The notes beneath the pieces were generated by a model, which was not told the DNA's origin, made no database searches, and saw only the letters and a program-made list of their open reading frames with translations. Shown here piece by piece: positions 50,978 through 59,840 of a stretch of DNA of 64,000 bases; the first letter of the stretch is position 1, and each line of letters begins with the position of its first letter. The stretch lies in the NCBI RefSeq assembly GCF_021568775.1, contig NZ_JAKGSG010000005.1:124001-188000 (forward strand), written 5' to 3'. A program made the translations under genes and the position numbers. The DNA is from Antribacter soli. GTDB taxonomy: Bacteria; Actinomycetota; Actinomycetes; Actinomycetales; Cellulomonadaceae.

Positions 50978-52606
50978 TCACACGACATCGGCCTCGGTCT
51001 CCTTGTCGAGCATCTGCTCGATGCCGGACTTGCGGCCCAGCGGGACTTCCTTGATGAACAGCGTCGCGACCAGCGCGATCACGGCCATCGGGACCGCGAG
51101 GAGGAAGATCTCGGCGATCCCGTCGGCGTACGCGTCCTCGACGACGGTCCGGACGACCGCGGGGAGCATCGCCAGGTCAGGGACCGCGGCGCTCGTGCCG
51201 CCCATGGCGTCGGCGGGGACGCCCAACGCGGCGAGGCCCGTGGCCAGGTCGTCCTTGACGCGGTTCGCCAGGACGGCGCCCAGGACGGACACGCCGATGG
51301 TGCCGCCGAGGGAGCGGAAGAACGCGACGGTCGAGGTGCCGGCGCCCATCTCGTGCACGTCGAGCGTGTTCTGCACGGCCAGCACGAGGTTCTGCATGAG
51401 CGCGCCGACGGAGAGGCCGAGGCCGAACAGGTAGGCGCCCATCAGGACGAAGCTCGTGTGCGCGTCCAGGGTGGACAGCCCGAGCAGGGCGAGGATGAGG
51501 ACGACGCCGCCGCCGACCATGATCGCCTTGTACCGGCCGGTCCTCGAGATGATCCGGCCGAGCACGACGCCCGCGAGCATGGTGCCGACCACCATCGGGA
51601 TGGTGAGCAGCCCGGACTCGGTGGGTGTCCTGCCGCGCGAGAGCTGCAGGTACTGGCTGAGGAACACCGCGGTGCCGAACATCGCGACGCCGACGGCCAT
51701 GGAGGCCACGACCGAGAACACGAACGTGCGGTTCCTGAACAGGTGCAGCGGGATGATCGGCTCGGCCACGACGCGCTCCACCAGCACGGCCCCGACCAGC
51801 GCCAGCACGGCGCCGCCGACCATGGCAGCCGTCTGCCACGACACCCACGCGAACTCGTTGCCCGCGAAGGTCACCCACAGGAGCAGCAGCGCGACGCCGA
51901 CGGAGATCAGGCTGGCGCCCCAGTAGTCGATCTTCGCGACGCGGCGCGGCCGCGCAGGCAGGTGCAGCGTCCGTTGCAGCACGATGATCGCCGCGACCGC
52001 GAACGGGACGCCCACGAAGAAGGTCCAGCGCCAGCCGACGCCGTCCGTGAGGACGCCGCCGAGCAGCGGTCCGCCCACCTGGGAGACGGCCATGACCCCG
52101 CCCATGAGGCCCATGTACCGGCCGCGGTCACGCGGCGAGATGATGTCCGCCATCAGGACGGTCGCGAGAGCCGTGAGGCCGCCGGCGCCGATGCCTTGCA
52201 TCGCGCGGAACGCGATGAGGGTCTCGATGTTCTGGGAGAAGCCCGCCGCGGCGGCGGACACGACCGTGATCACCAGCGCGACCTGGATGAGGGTCTTGCG
52301 GTTGGTCAGGTCGGCGAACTTGCCCCACAGCGGGGTCGAGATGGTCGTGGTCAGCAGCGCGGCCGTGACGACCCACGTGTAGGAGTTCTGCGTGCCGCCG
52401 AGGTCGGTGACGATCCGGGGCAACGACGTGGAGGTGATGGTCGTGGCCAGGATGGCCACGAACATGCCGAGCATGATGCCCGAGAGCGCCTCGAGCACCT
52501 CGCGGTGCGTCATGGGCGGGTTGGGCGTGCTGCCCGACGCCGGACCGGTCGCCTCGGCGCGGGGCGTCGCCGACCTGTCGTCGGCGATTGCGGTGGAGCT
52601 GGTCAT
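50978..52606 (-). CDS. DHA2-family MFS multidrug efflux transporter
   Basis: A 542-residue protein with about 14 hydrophobic segments, the DHA2 topology. Signatures: GIMLGMFVAILATTITSTSLPRI near residue 40, PLWGKFADLTNRKTLIQ, RAMQGIGAGGLTALATVLMAD and ISPRDRGRYMGLMGG. It should export drugs or toxic metabolites with protons. Its ATG overlaps the stop of the MarR gene (ATGA), so the pair is one operon under MarR control. Confidence 0.93.
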   Translation of the reverse strand: MTSSTAIADDRSATPRAEATGPASGSTPNPPMTHREVLEALSGIMLGMFVAILATTITSTSLPRIVTDLGGTQNSYTWVVTAALLTTTISTPLWGKFADLTNRKTLIQVALVITVVSAAAAGFSQNIETLIAFRAMQGIGAGGLTALATVLMADIISPRDRGRYMGLMGGVMAVSQVGGPLLGGVLTDGVGWRWTFFVGVPFAVAAIIVLQRTLHLPARPRRVAKIDYWGASLISVGVALLLLWVTFAGNEFAWVSWQTAAMVGGAVLALVGAVLVERVVAEPIIPLHLFRNRTFVFSVVASMAVGVAMFGTAVFLSQYLQLSRGRTPTESGLLTIPMVVGTMLAGVVLGRIISRTGRYKAIMVGGGVVLILALLGLSTLDAHTSFVLMGAYLFGLGLSVGALMQNLVLAVQNTLDVHEMGAGTSTVAFFRSLGGTIGVSVLGAVLANRVKDDLATGLAALGVPADAMGGTSAAVPDLAMLPAVVRTVVEDAYADGIAEIFLLAVPMAVIALVATLFIKEVPLGRKSGIEQMLDKETEADVV

Positions 52607-53121
52607 CGATGCGTTTCCTTGGGGTCGAGCGGTGATTCCGGGGTCTGGCCCGCAGGGGTGGCGGCCGAGATCGTGTCGGCGATCCGGCGCAGGGCGCGGG
52701 TGGCGTCGGCGAAGTCGTCGGGGGACCAGGCCTCGAAGATGTGATGGACGAGCGCGATGAGGTGCCTGCCGGCGTCCTCGGCGAGGGCGTGGCCGGAGTC
52801 GGTGAGCGCGAGGGTGCGGACGCGACGGTCGGTCTCGTCGACCCTGCGGACGACGTGTCCGGCGTCGACGAGCGCGCTGACCTGGCGGCTCACGACCGAC
52901 AGGTCCACGCGGAGCCGTGCCGCGACCTCGGAGAGCGGCATAGGGCCGCCCTTGTGCAGGACTCGGGCGATGCCGACGCCGGCGCGGGGCCGGTCGAGCG
53001 ACTGGGCGACGCGGGAGGCGGCTTCGCGCTGGGCGCGGCTGAGCTGCTCGAGCGCCGCGACGAGGTCCTCGGCGGTCGCCTGGGAGGTGCCCGGCGGGTG
53101 ATCGGGTGTCGTGGTGGACAT
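52603..53121 (-). CDS. MarR-family transcriptional regulator of the efflux pump
   Basis: A 172-residue protein from MSTTTPDHPPGTSQ. The winged helix covers residues 55-125: GGPMPLSEVAARLRVDLSVVSRQVSALVDAG then VRRVDETDRRVRTLALTDSG. AAGGAG six bases before the ATG supports the start. A complete sigma-70-type promoter overlapped by a palindromic operator lies upstream, predicting autorepression relieved by a pump substrate. Confidence 0.92.
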   Translation of the reverse strand: MSTTTPDHPPGTSQATAEDLVAALEQLSRAQREAASRVAQSLDRPRAGVGIARVLHKGGPMPLSEVAARLRVDLSVVSRQVSALVDAGHVVRRVDETDRRVRTLALTDSGHALAEDAGRHLIALVHHIFEAWSPDDFADATRALRRIADTISAATPAGQTPESPLDPKETHR

Positions 53122-53143
53122 GCAGACTCCTTGTTTGCCGCAA

Positions 53144-53175
53144 GCAACCATACGCTTAATGGTTGCCCGGTACAA
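53144..53175 (-). promoter_or_regulatory. Promoter and MarR operator of the marR-efflux operon
   Basis: Minus strand: -35 TTGTAC (53175-53170), 17-bp spacer, -10 TATGGT (53152-53147). The palindrome GCAACCAT-N7-ATGGTTGC (53166-53144) covers the -10 and spacer. A second dyad, GGTTG-N7-CAACC on the plus strand at 53161-53177, covers the -35. This layout would let the repressor block polymerase directly. Confidence 0.7.
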
Positions 53176-53301
53176 CCTTCTGTGACCCATCAGACACGCC
53201 CGGGGAGGCGGTTCGCCGTCGTCGAAGTCGTCGGAAGGTTGCGCTACGCGCGAAAGCGCAGGTACTCGTCCTGCGCAACGATGTCGGGGAGACTGGGACG
53301 C

Positions 53302-53937
53302 GTGACCGACGCCCGCCGCCCCCCGCGCCGCCCGGCGATGCTCGACCCGCGCGACGCGGACGCCCTCCCGGGGGACCTCGATCCCGCGCTGCGGGGAGAG
53401 GTCGCGCACGCCACGGCGCGCGCCCTCGTGGACCGGGCACGCTCGTCGGAGGACCCTGAGGTCGTCGAGCGGCTCGTCCGCCTCGTCGAGACCGAAGGGC
53501 TCGACACGGTCGCCGCTCTCTGGGCCGACGCCGCCCCGGCCACGCTCCCCGGCGCCCTCTGGCGGCTCTACGTCCTGCGCGAGTGGGTGCGGCGCGACGC
53601 GCAGACGGTCATGCTGCGGTACCGGCTCGGCGTCGACGCCGCCCCCGTCCAGGAGGCCGTGGCGGGCGTGCCGAACCCGCCGGAGCCCGGGGACCTGCGG
53701 GCCCTGGCCGACGTCGTCCTCTCGGGCGTCTTCACGGGTGACCTCGCCGTCGCGCTCGAGCGCGCGGGCGCGTTCTGCCGGATCCTGTCGACCGGCGCCG
53801 CGTTCGACGCCGACGCGCGCGAGCCCGCGGACCCCACCGCCGCCACGCGCCTGACCCGCGGCGCGTCGTCCCTGCTGCGCACCGGCGAGGAGCTGGAGCA
53901 GGCGGCCGCCCTGTGGCGGCAGGGCCAGCTGGAGTAG
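53302..53937 (+). CDS. Hypothetical protein (211 aa), function unknown
   Basis: Starts at a GTG (VTDARRPPRRPAMLDPRDADAL) with GGGGAGA ten bases upstream; an ATG seven codons earlier is an alternative. It is mostly helical with regular Leu/Ala heptads (EVVERLVRLVETEGLDTVAAL; ALWRLYVLREWVRRDAQTVML) and a C-terminal SSLLRTGEELEQAAALWRQGQ. I do not recognise a family. It is soluble, with no signal peptide or span. A hairpin follows its stop. Confidence 0.65.
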   Translation: MTDARRPPRRPAMLDPRDADALPGDLDPALRGEVAHATARALVDRARSSEDPEVVERLVRLVETEGLDTVAALWADAAPATLPGALWRLYVLREWVRRDAQTVMLRYRLGVDAAPVQEAVAGVPNPPEPGDLRALADVVLSGVFTGDLAVALERAGAFCRILSTGAAFDADAREPADPTAATRLTRGASSLLRTGEELEQAAALWRQGQLE

Positions 53938-53946
53938 TCCGCTCCA

Positions 53947-53975
53947 GCTCAGGCGAAGTAGTTGTTCGCCTGAGC
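53947..53975. terminator. Hairpin between convergent genes at 53.9 kb
   Basis: GCTCAGGCGAA (53947-53957) pairs with TTCGCCTGAGC (53965-53975) around a 7-base loop. It separates the converging hypothetical and ROK genes. The same 11-base arm recurs inside the ROK stop region near 54031. Confidence 0.65.
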
Positions 53976-54039
53976 CTGCGGCTCCGCTCCGGGCGGGTCC
54001 TTGCTTCGCTGCGGCCCCACCCTCCGCTGCACCTCCGGC

Positions 54040-55254
54040 TCAGGCGAAGGCGGTGGTCGCCGCGCCCACTGCCGCGGAGTACAGCCCGAGCCCGCTCAGC
54101 TCCACGGTCACAGGCCCGGTCTCCCGTCGGGACGAGCGCCGCTCGACCTCGGCCCGCACGCTGTCCGCGTACAGCGGGCCGGCCTCGGCGAAGCCCGGCC
54201 CGGCCAGCACGATGCGGTCCAGGTCCAGCACGTTGACGATCGACAGCAGGGCCGTCCCGACGTACCGCGCGGAGGCTTCGACGGCCTCGCGGCAGGCCTC
54301 CCGCGTCGCGTCGCGGCCGGCGGCCACCCCGTCGTGGTCCGCCGCGGCCCGGCACACCGTGGCGAACTCCCGGTGCTGCGCAGCGCGCGAGCCCGTGAGC
54401 CCCAGCTCCCCGCCCGCCGTCGAGGCCATCACCCGGGCCACGACCGCCGCCGGTCCGGCGAGCGCTTCGAGGCACCCCTGCGAGCCGCACCAGCACGGCG
54501 CGCCCCCGGCGTCGAGCACCATGTGGCCCACATCGCCTGCGGTGCGCGACGCACCACGGTGCACGTCGCCCCGCAGCCGCAGGCCGAGGCCGAACCCCTC
54601 CGACAGGTAGACGCAGGCGAAGCTCGCGCTCGCCGGGACCTTCCCCACCCAGAACTCGCCCAGGGCGGCGCTGACATGGTCGTGCTCGACCCGGACCGGC
54701 AGGCCCAGGGCCTCGCCGAGGACGGCCTCGAGCCCGAGCCGCTCCCACTCCGTCGCGAGACGCGAGGACCCGTCCGATCCGGGAGGGCCGGGATCGAGGC
54801 GGCCGGGCACGGCGACGCCGACGCCGGCCACCTCGCGCACGCACAGCTCCTGGCCGTCGAGAAGCTCACGCACACCTTGCGCCGCACGCCGCACGACCGT
54901 GACCGGCGGGTCCTGCCCGATCCCGGGCGCCTCGACGTTCGCGACGACCTCGCCGCGCAGGTTGACGAGCACGTAGGTCAGGCGGGCGTGGTCGACGGAC
55001 ACGCCGACGGCGTAGCGCCCGCCCGTGCTGAGCTCGAGCAGCGTCCGCCGCTTGCCGCCCGTTCGGTCGCCCTGCCCGGTCTCCACGAGGAGCCCGCGGT
55101 CGAGCAGCCGCTTGACGACGCGCGAGATCGAGGCGCCGGTGAGCCCGGACTGCTCGGCCAGCTCGACGCGGCTGATCACGCCGCCCGAGCGGACGAGGTC
55201 CAGGACCGCACCCTCCGTCTCCGCCGCAGACCGCGTCCGGAGGGGCCGGGTCAT
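54040..55254 (-). CDS. ROK-family transcriptional regulator
   Basis: A 404-residue protein. An N-terminal winged helix (residues 12-65: VLDLVRSGGVISRVELAEQSGLTG) is followed by the ROK sugar-binding fold. The zinc motif PCWCGSQGCLEALAG, with EAGDVGHMVLD-type His just before, lies near residue 250. VGVAVPGRLDPG and IVLAGPGFAEAGPLY are other family marks. Full kinase ATP motifs are degraded, as in regulators. Its ATG overlaps the aldo/keto reductase stop, so it probably controls sugar use by that operon. Confidence 0.9.
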   Translation of the reverse strand: MTRPLRTRSAAETEGAVLDLVRSGGVISRVELAEQSGLTGASISRVVKRLLDRGLLVETGQGDRTGGKRRTLLELSTGGRYAVGVSVDHARLTYVLVNLRGEVVANVEAPGIGQDPPVTVVRRAAQGVRELLDGQELCVREVAGVGVAVPGRLDPGPPGSDGSSRLATEWERLGLEAVLGEALGLPVRVEHDHVSAALGEFWVGKVPASASFACVYLSEGFGLGLRLRGDVHRGASRTAGDVGHMVLDAGGAPCWCGSQGCLEALAGPAAVVARVMASTAGGELGLTGSRAAQHREFATVCRAAADHDGVAAGRDATREACREAVEASARYVGTALLSIVNVLDLDRIVLAGPGFAEAGPLYADSVRAEVERRSSRRETGPVTVELSGLGLYSAAVGAATTAFA

Positions 55255-56258
55255 GCGCCCTGCTCGCCGACCCCGGAGCCGGGCGTGAACGGCGCGTCGA
55301 GCCAGTTCTCCTCGCCGGGCAGGAGCGCGGCGAGCTCGGGCCAGAGCGCCTCGGGCACGTCGGCACGCGCCGCGCTCACGGTCTGCGCCACCCGCTCGGG
55401 CCGGGAGATCCCGACGATCGTGGACGACACGCGCGGGTCCCGCAGCGAGAACTGCAGCGCCGCCGTGGCGAGGTCGGTCCCGTGCGCGGAGCACACCTCG
55501 CGCATCCGGCGGACGGCGTCGAGCACCGGGCCGGGCGCGTCGCGGTAGCCGTACGTGCCGGCCACGGTCTCGGGCGGCGACTGGGCGAGGATGCCGCCGC
55601 CGTACACGGCGGCGTTGAGCACGCCCATGCCCCGCGCGGCAGCGGTGGCGACGAGGTCCCTGGCCGAGCGGTCCACCAGCGTCCAGCGGTTGTGCACGAG
55701 CAGGACGTCGAAGACCCCGAGGTCGAGATACCGGGCGATCTCCTGCACGCGGCCACCGGCCAGGCCGATCGCGCCGACCTCTCCGGACTCGCGCAGCGCG
55801 ACCAGCGCATCCACGGCGCCGCCCGGCGCGGAGAGGTCTTCGAACGAGTGGAACTCGGGGTCGTGCAGGTGGACGAGGGGCAGGACGTCGAGACCGAGCC
55901 GCTCCCGGCTCTCCGCGACGGACGCACGGACCCGGTCGCCCGAGTAGTCCCTCCCCTGCGGGTCCACCTTGGTCGCGACGACGACGTCGTCCGGCAGCGC
56001 GCCGTGCTCGTCGCGGTACGCGGCGAGCGCCGCGCCGATCCGGCGCTCGGACTCGCCTTCGGAGTACCCGTTCGACGTGTCGATGAAGCGGATGTCGCTG
56101 TCGAGCACCGCCCGCACGGTCGCGACGGCGCGTTCGGCCGGCGTGTCATAGCCGAAGATGCCGGGCATCGAGCCGAGCGGCCCGCCTCCCGCGCACACCG
56201 CGGACACGGTCAGCCCCGTCGCTCCCAGGGGTCGCATCCAGCCGGTCGTCTCGCTCAT
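55251..56258 (-). CDS. Aldo/keto reductase (sugar dehydrogenase-like)
   Basis: A 335-residue TIM-barrel protein. FIDTSNGYSEGESERRIGAAL carries the catalytic Asp and Tyr, VVVATKVDP the Lys and LVHLHDPE the His. SSTIVGISRPERVAQTV binds NADP phosphate. It resembles L-fucose/galactose dehydrogenases, which fits its coupling to a ROK regulator. The exact sugar is unknown. A GTTGCAAC dyad and repeated TAAGTAAG lie upstream near 56309-56324. Confidence 0.88.
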   Translation of the reverse strand: MSETTGWMRPLGATGLTVSAVCAGGGPLGSMPGIFGYDTPAERAVATVRAVLDSDIRFIDTSNGYSEGESERRIGAALAAYRDEHGALPDDVVVATKVDPQGRDYSGDRVRASVAESRERLGLDVLPLVHLHDPEFHSFEDLSAPGGAVDALVALRESGEVGAIGLAGGRVQEIARYLDLGVFDVLLVHNRWTLVDRSARDLVATAAARGMGVLNAAVYGGGILAQSPPETVAGTYGYRDAPGPVLDAVRRMREVCSAHGTDLATAALQFSLRDPRVSSTIVGISRPERVAQTVSAARADVPEALWPELAALLPGEENWLDAPFTPGSGVGEQGA

Positions 56259-56308
56259 CGCTTCACCTCTCGGTCGTCCGGGGTCCTCGGCGTCAGATCC
56301 TACGCAGA

Positions 56309-56324
56309 GTAAGTAAGTTGCAAC
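56309..56324. promoter_or_regulatory. Possible operator in the reductase/MarR divergent region
   Basis: TAAGTAAG overlaps the palindrome GTTGCAAC about 60 bases upstream of the aldo/keto reductase start. It is the most A/T-rich stretch between the two divergent genes and is a natural place for ROK or MarR binding. It is weak evidence on its own. Confidence 0.35.
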
Positions 56325-56361
56325 CCCCGGCTCTGGGATTGAAACGCCTCAGCACGCAACA

Positions 56362-56916
56362 ATGGGTCGCATGCTAGAAGCCGACAAGATCAGCGTCGAC
56401 GACGCGGCACCGGTGCCGGTCGCCGCGCCCTCCTTGGACGACGCGCTGGCGGCATCAGAGCCGTACGTCGCCCTGGAGCGCGAGGTGCGGATGATCATCC
56501 GGCGCGCGCAGTCGTCGGCCACGCTCACCGCCCGGCGCGTGCACCCTGACCTCGAGGCGAGCGCCTATCCCCTGCTGGCCTACATCGCCCAGCACCCCGG
56601 CACCCGCGGCTCCGACCTCGCGGTGGCGTTCGGCGTCGGCCGGGCCACGGTCTCGCGCCAGCTCAGCCGCCTCGTCGCCCTCGGCCTGGTCCAGCGCGAC
56701 GTGGACCCCGAGGACAGCCGCGGCCAGCGCATCACCCTGACCGACGACGGCGCACAGCGCTTCGAGCGGGCCCGTGCCGCCCGCATCACGATGTTCCGCG
56801 GCGCGCTCGCCGACTGGGACCCGGACGACGTCTCCCAGCTCGCCACGCTGCTGCACCGCTACCTGGCCGACCTCACGGCCTGGCAGACCGTTCACGCCGG
56901 CCGCCCACCGGGGTGA
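56362..56916 (+). CDS. MarR-family transcriptional regulator
   Basis: A 184-residue protein. A poorly conserved 30-residue N-terminus precedes the winged helix: YPLLAYIAQHPGTRGSDLAVAFGVGRATVSRQLSRLV near residues 70-110, then VQRDVDPEDSRGQRITLTDDG. It is divergent from the aldo/keto reductase with about 100 bp between. The target is unknown; the divergent reductase or itself are the nearest candidates. Confidence 0.88.
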   Translation: MGRMLEADKISVDDAAPVPVAAPSLDDALAASEPYVALEREVRMIIRRAQSSATLTARRVHPDLEASAYPLLAYIAQHPGTRGSDLAVAFGVGRATVSRQLSRLVALGLVQRDVDPEDSRGQRITLTDDGAQRFERARAARITMFRGALADWDPDDVSQLATLLHRYLADLTAWQTVHAGRPPG

Positions 56917-56938
56917 GCGACCGGCGTCGGCTACCCCG

Positions 56939-57337
56939 TCACGCCTCTTCGAAGGTGAGGCTGACGGAGTTCATGCAGAACCGGTCCCCCGTCGGGGTCT
57001 GGGGGGCGTCGTCGAAGACGTGCCCCAGGTGGGAGCCGCAGCGGGCGCACCGCACCTCGGTGCGGACCATGCCGTGCGTGCGGTCCTCGATCAGCTCCAC
57101 GCGGTCACCCGCGAGCGGGCTGTAGAAGGACGGCCAACCGCAGTGCGAGTCGAACTTCGTCTCGGAGCGGAAGAGCTCGTTCCCGCAGGCGCGACACCGG
57201 TACACCCCGACCCGGCTCTCGTCCAGGAGCTCGCCGGTCCAGGCCCGCTCCGTCGCAGCCTGCCGCAGCACGGCGAACTCCGCAGGGTCCAGCTCGGTAC
57301 GCCACTGCTCGTCGGTCTTGCTCACCTCGTAGGTCAT
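56939..57337 (-). CDS. msrB: Peptide-methionine (R)-S-oxide reductase
   Basis: A 132-residue protein from MTYEVSKTDEQWRTEL, with GGAGG eight bases upstream. Zinc pairs CRACG and CARCG are present, with GWPSFYSPL between them. The catalytic Cys is in DRFCMNSVSL near the end. It repairs the R form of oxidised methionine. The start at 57337 is preferred over one eight codons earlier because of the RBS. Confidence 0.96.
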   Translation of the reverse strand: MTYEVSKTDEQWRTELDPAEFAVLRQAATERAWTGELLDESRVGVYRCRACGNELFRSETKFDSHCGWPSFYSPLAGDRVELIEDRTHGMVRTEVRCARCGSHLGHVFDDAPQTPTGDRFCMNSVSLTFEEA

Positions 57338-57404
57338 CTCTGACACCTCCGCTGGTGGCAACCTCCCCGCTCACGCCGGTGTTCCCGGCGCGAGCGGGCA
57401 CCGG

Positions 57405-58865
57405 TCACGCGCCGGTCGGACGGCTCCCGCCACGGCCGCGGCCGCCGCGACGACGGCGGCTGCCACCGGCGTTCGCCGTCGTGCCGGCCTCCGTGGGCCG
57501 CGAACCGCCGGACGACGCCGGACGGCCCGCCTGGCCGCTCGTCGAGGTCCAGACGCGCCCGGCCTGCGGCGACTGCTCGCGCGAGCCGCGGCTCTGGCCC
57601 CGGCCGGCGCCGGAACCCGCGGCCGAGCGACCACCCGAGCCCGCGGGCTTGCGCGACTGCTGCTGCTGCGGCGCCGGCGGCGTGTACGCCACGAGCGGCG
57701 CGACCTCGCCCACCAGGGCGGAGACCGTCGCGTCGCCCGGCGTGACGCGCTGCGGCTGGGCCGTGATGCGGGCCTTGCGGGTGAGGTCGCGCACGTCGGC
57801 ACGCTCCTCGGGCAGCATGACGGTCACGACGTCGCCGCCCGAACCGGCGCGGGCCGTGCGGCCGGACCGGTGCAGGTACGCCTTGTGCTCCGCCGGCGGG
57901 TCGACGTGGACCACGAGCTCGACATCGTCCACGTGGATGCCGCGCGCCGCGATGTCGGTCGCGACCAGCACCTTGACGGTGCCGGTCGAGAAGGCCTCGA
58001 GGTTGCGCTCGCGCGCGCCCTGGCCGAGGTTGCCGTGCAGGTCGACCGCGGGGACGCCCGAGGCAGTGAGCTGCTTGGCGAGCTTCTTCGCCTGGTGCTT
58101 GGTGCGCGTGAACAGGACGCGCCGGCCCGTACCCTGCGCGAGCTGGTGCACGACGTGCTTCTTCGCGTCGGCGTCGGCGACAGCGAGGATGTGGTGCGTC
58201 ATCTGCGGCGGCGGCGCGGCCGCGTCGTCGACCGAGTGGGTCACCGGCTCGTGCAGGTAGCGCTTGACGAGCACGTCCACGCCGTTGTCGAGCGTGGCGG
58301 AGAACAGCAGGCGCTGCGCTCGGGCCGGGGTGCGGTCCAGGATGCGCTTGACGCCGGGCAGGAAGCCGAGGTCCGCCATGTGGTCGGCCTCGTCCAGCAC
58401 GGTGATCTCGACCTCGTCGAGCCTCAGGTGCCGCTGGTTCAGCAGGTCCTCGAGCCGGCCCGGGCAGGCGATGACGATGTCCACGCCCGCCTGGAGCGCC
58501 GAGACCTGGCGCGACTGCGCGACGCCGCCGAAGATCGTCGTGGTCCGCAGGCCGAGCGTCTCGGCGAGCGGCGCCAGCGCGGCGTCGATCTGGTTCGCGA
58601 GCTCACGCGTCGGGCACAGGACCAGCGCCCGGGGGACGCCGGGGCGGCGCGCACCACGGCGGGCGCCGGCGGCAAGGCGCGTCACCATGGGCAGGGAGAA
58701 GGCGAGCGTCTTGCCGGAGCCGGTGCGGCCGCGGCCGAGCACGTCACGGCCGGCGAGCGAGTCCGGCAGGGACGCGGTCTGGATGGGGAAGGGGGTGGTG
58801 ATGCCGCGGTCCGTGAGCGCGCTCACGATGGGCGCGGGCAGGCCGAGGTCGGCGAAGGTCGTCAC
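57405..58865 (-). CDS. DEAD-box RNA helicase (RhlE-like)
   Basis: A 486-residue protein from the GTG at 58865 (VTTFADLGLPAPIV). Motifs: Q-motif FPIQ, Walker A GRTGSGKT, Ia PTRELA, II VLDEADHM, III SATL, VI HRSGRTARAG. The last 90 residues are a Gly/Arg/Ser-rich basic tail (SRRRRGGRGRGGSRP) for RNA binding. It remodels RNA, often in ribosome assembly or mRNA decay in the cold. Monocistronic by spacing. Confidence 0.92.
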   Translation of the reverse strand: MTTFADLGLPAPIVSALTDRGITTPFPIQTASLPDSLAGRDVLGRGRTGSGKTLAFSLPMVTRLAAGARRGARRPGVPRALVLCPTRELANQIDAALAPLAETLGLRTTTIFGGVAQSRQVSALQAGVDIVIACPGRLEDLLNQRHLRLDEVEITVLDEADHMADLGFLPGVKRILDRTPARAQRLLFSATLDNGVDVLVKRYLHEPVTHSVDDAAAPPPQMTHHILAVADADAKKHVVHQLAQGTGRRVLFTRTKHQAKKLAKQLTASGVPAVDLHGNLGQGARERNLEAFSTGTVKVLVATDIAARGIHVDDVELVVHVDPPAEHKAYLHRSGRTARAGSGGDVVTVMLPEERADVRDLTRKARITAQPQRVTPGDATVSALVGEVAPLVAYTPPAPQQQQSRKPAGSGGRSAAGSGAGRGQSRGSREQSPQAGRVWTSTSGQAGRPASSGGSRPTEAGTTANAGGSRRRRGGRGRGGSRPTGA

Positions 58866-59021
58866 AGGTAAGAGGCCTCTCGGGGCTCGTAGCGGCGCCC
58901 TCGTGGCGCCAAGTCGTGGTCCGCCGCGCACAATCCGGGGATCTTCACGACGCCGGGGCGCGCGGTCCGCGCAGCCCTCGAACAGCAAGTGTCTCACGTC
59001 TGGCAACACGTGTGTGGTTCG

Positions 59022-59777
59022 ATGGCCCGCATGAATTCAACGAGCTCCCCGTTCGGAGCCGTGGGCGACGTGCTGGGGCAGATCTGGACCAACGCGACCA
59101 CGCCCGTGGACCCGCCGGCGCAGACGGTGGTGCTGACGATGTGCGCCGTGGCGTTCCTCATCGTGGCCGTCCGCCCGGTGTGGGTGATCACGCGGCACGT
59201 CATCACGATCGCGCACGAGGGCGCGCACGGCTTCGCAGCGCTGATCACGGGCCGCAAGCTGGAGGGCATCCGGCTGCACTCCGACACCTCCGGCCTCACT
59301 GTCTCCCGCGGCGCGCCCCGCGGTTTCGGGATGGTGCTGACCGCGTTCGCGGGGTACGTGGGGCCAGGCCTGGTCGGCCTCGGCGCGGCCTGGCTGCTCC
59401 GCCAGGGCTACGCGGTGGGGCTGCTGTGGCTGCTCGTCGCGCTCCTCGGCCTCCTGCTGCTGCAGATCCGCAACTGGTTCGGCCTGTGGTCGGTGCTCGT
59501 GAGCGGGGCGCTGCTCGTCTTCGTCTCTTGGACGCTCGAGCCCCCGGTGCAGAGCGCCGTCGCATACGCGGTGACATGGTTCCTGCTGCTGGGGGCGGTG
59601 CGACCGGTGCTCGAGCTCCAGGTCCAGCGCGCCCGGGGCCGGGCCCGCACCTCCGACGCCGACCAGCTCGCCCGCCTCACCGGGGTCCCCGGCCTCCTGT
59701 GGGTCGGCGTGTTCCTGGCGGTGACCGTGGGCTCGCTCGTGGTCGGCGGCGCCTGGATCCTCGGCGTAGCGCTGTAG
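59022..59777 (+). CDS. M50-family-like membrane metalloprotease
   Basis: A 251-residue membrane protein with about six spans. HVITIAHEGAHGFAALITGR near residue 60-79 contains HEGAH, the HExxH zinc motif of M50 peptidases, embedded in a span. GFGMVLTAFAGYVGPGLVGLG is the second conserved region. A DUF of the M50B type is the best match from memory. The start at 59022 or the ATG three codons later are both possible. A strong hairpin follows the stop. Confidence 0.82.
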   Translation: MARMNSTSSPFGAVGDVLGQIWTNATTPVDPPAQTVVLTMCAVAFLIVAVRPVWVITRHVITIAHEGAHGFAALITGRKLEGIRLHSDTSGLTVSRGAPRGFGMVLTAFAGYVGPGLVGLGAAWLLRQGYAVGLLWLLVALLGLLLLQIRNWFGLWSVLVSGALLVFVSWTLEPPVQSAVAYAVTWFLLLGAVRPVLELQVQRARGRARTSDADQLARLTGVPGLLWVGVFLAVTVGSLVVGGAWILGVAL

Positions 59778-59787
59778 CTCTTGCGTG

Positions 59788-59835
59788 AGCAGTCGGAGGC
59801 TCCCCGGGCACGCGCCCGGGGAGCCTCCGACTGCT
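59788..59835. terminator. 22-bp perfect hairpin between convergent genes
   Basis: Arms 59788-59809 and 59814-59835 are perfectly complementary around an ACGC tetraloop. It lies between the stop of the M50 gene and the stop of the convergent HesB-like gene, so it can terminate both. Confidence 0.85.
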
Positions 59836-59840
59836 TCGCC

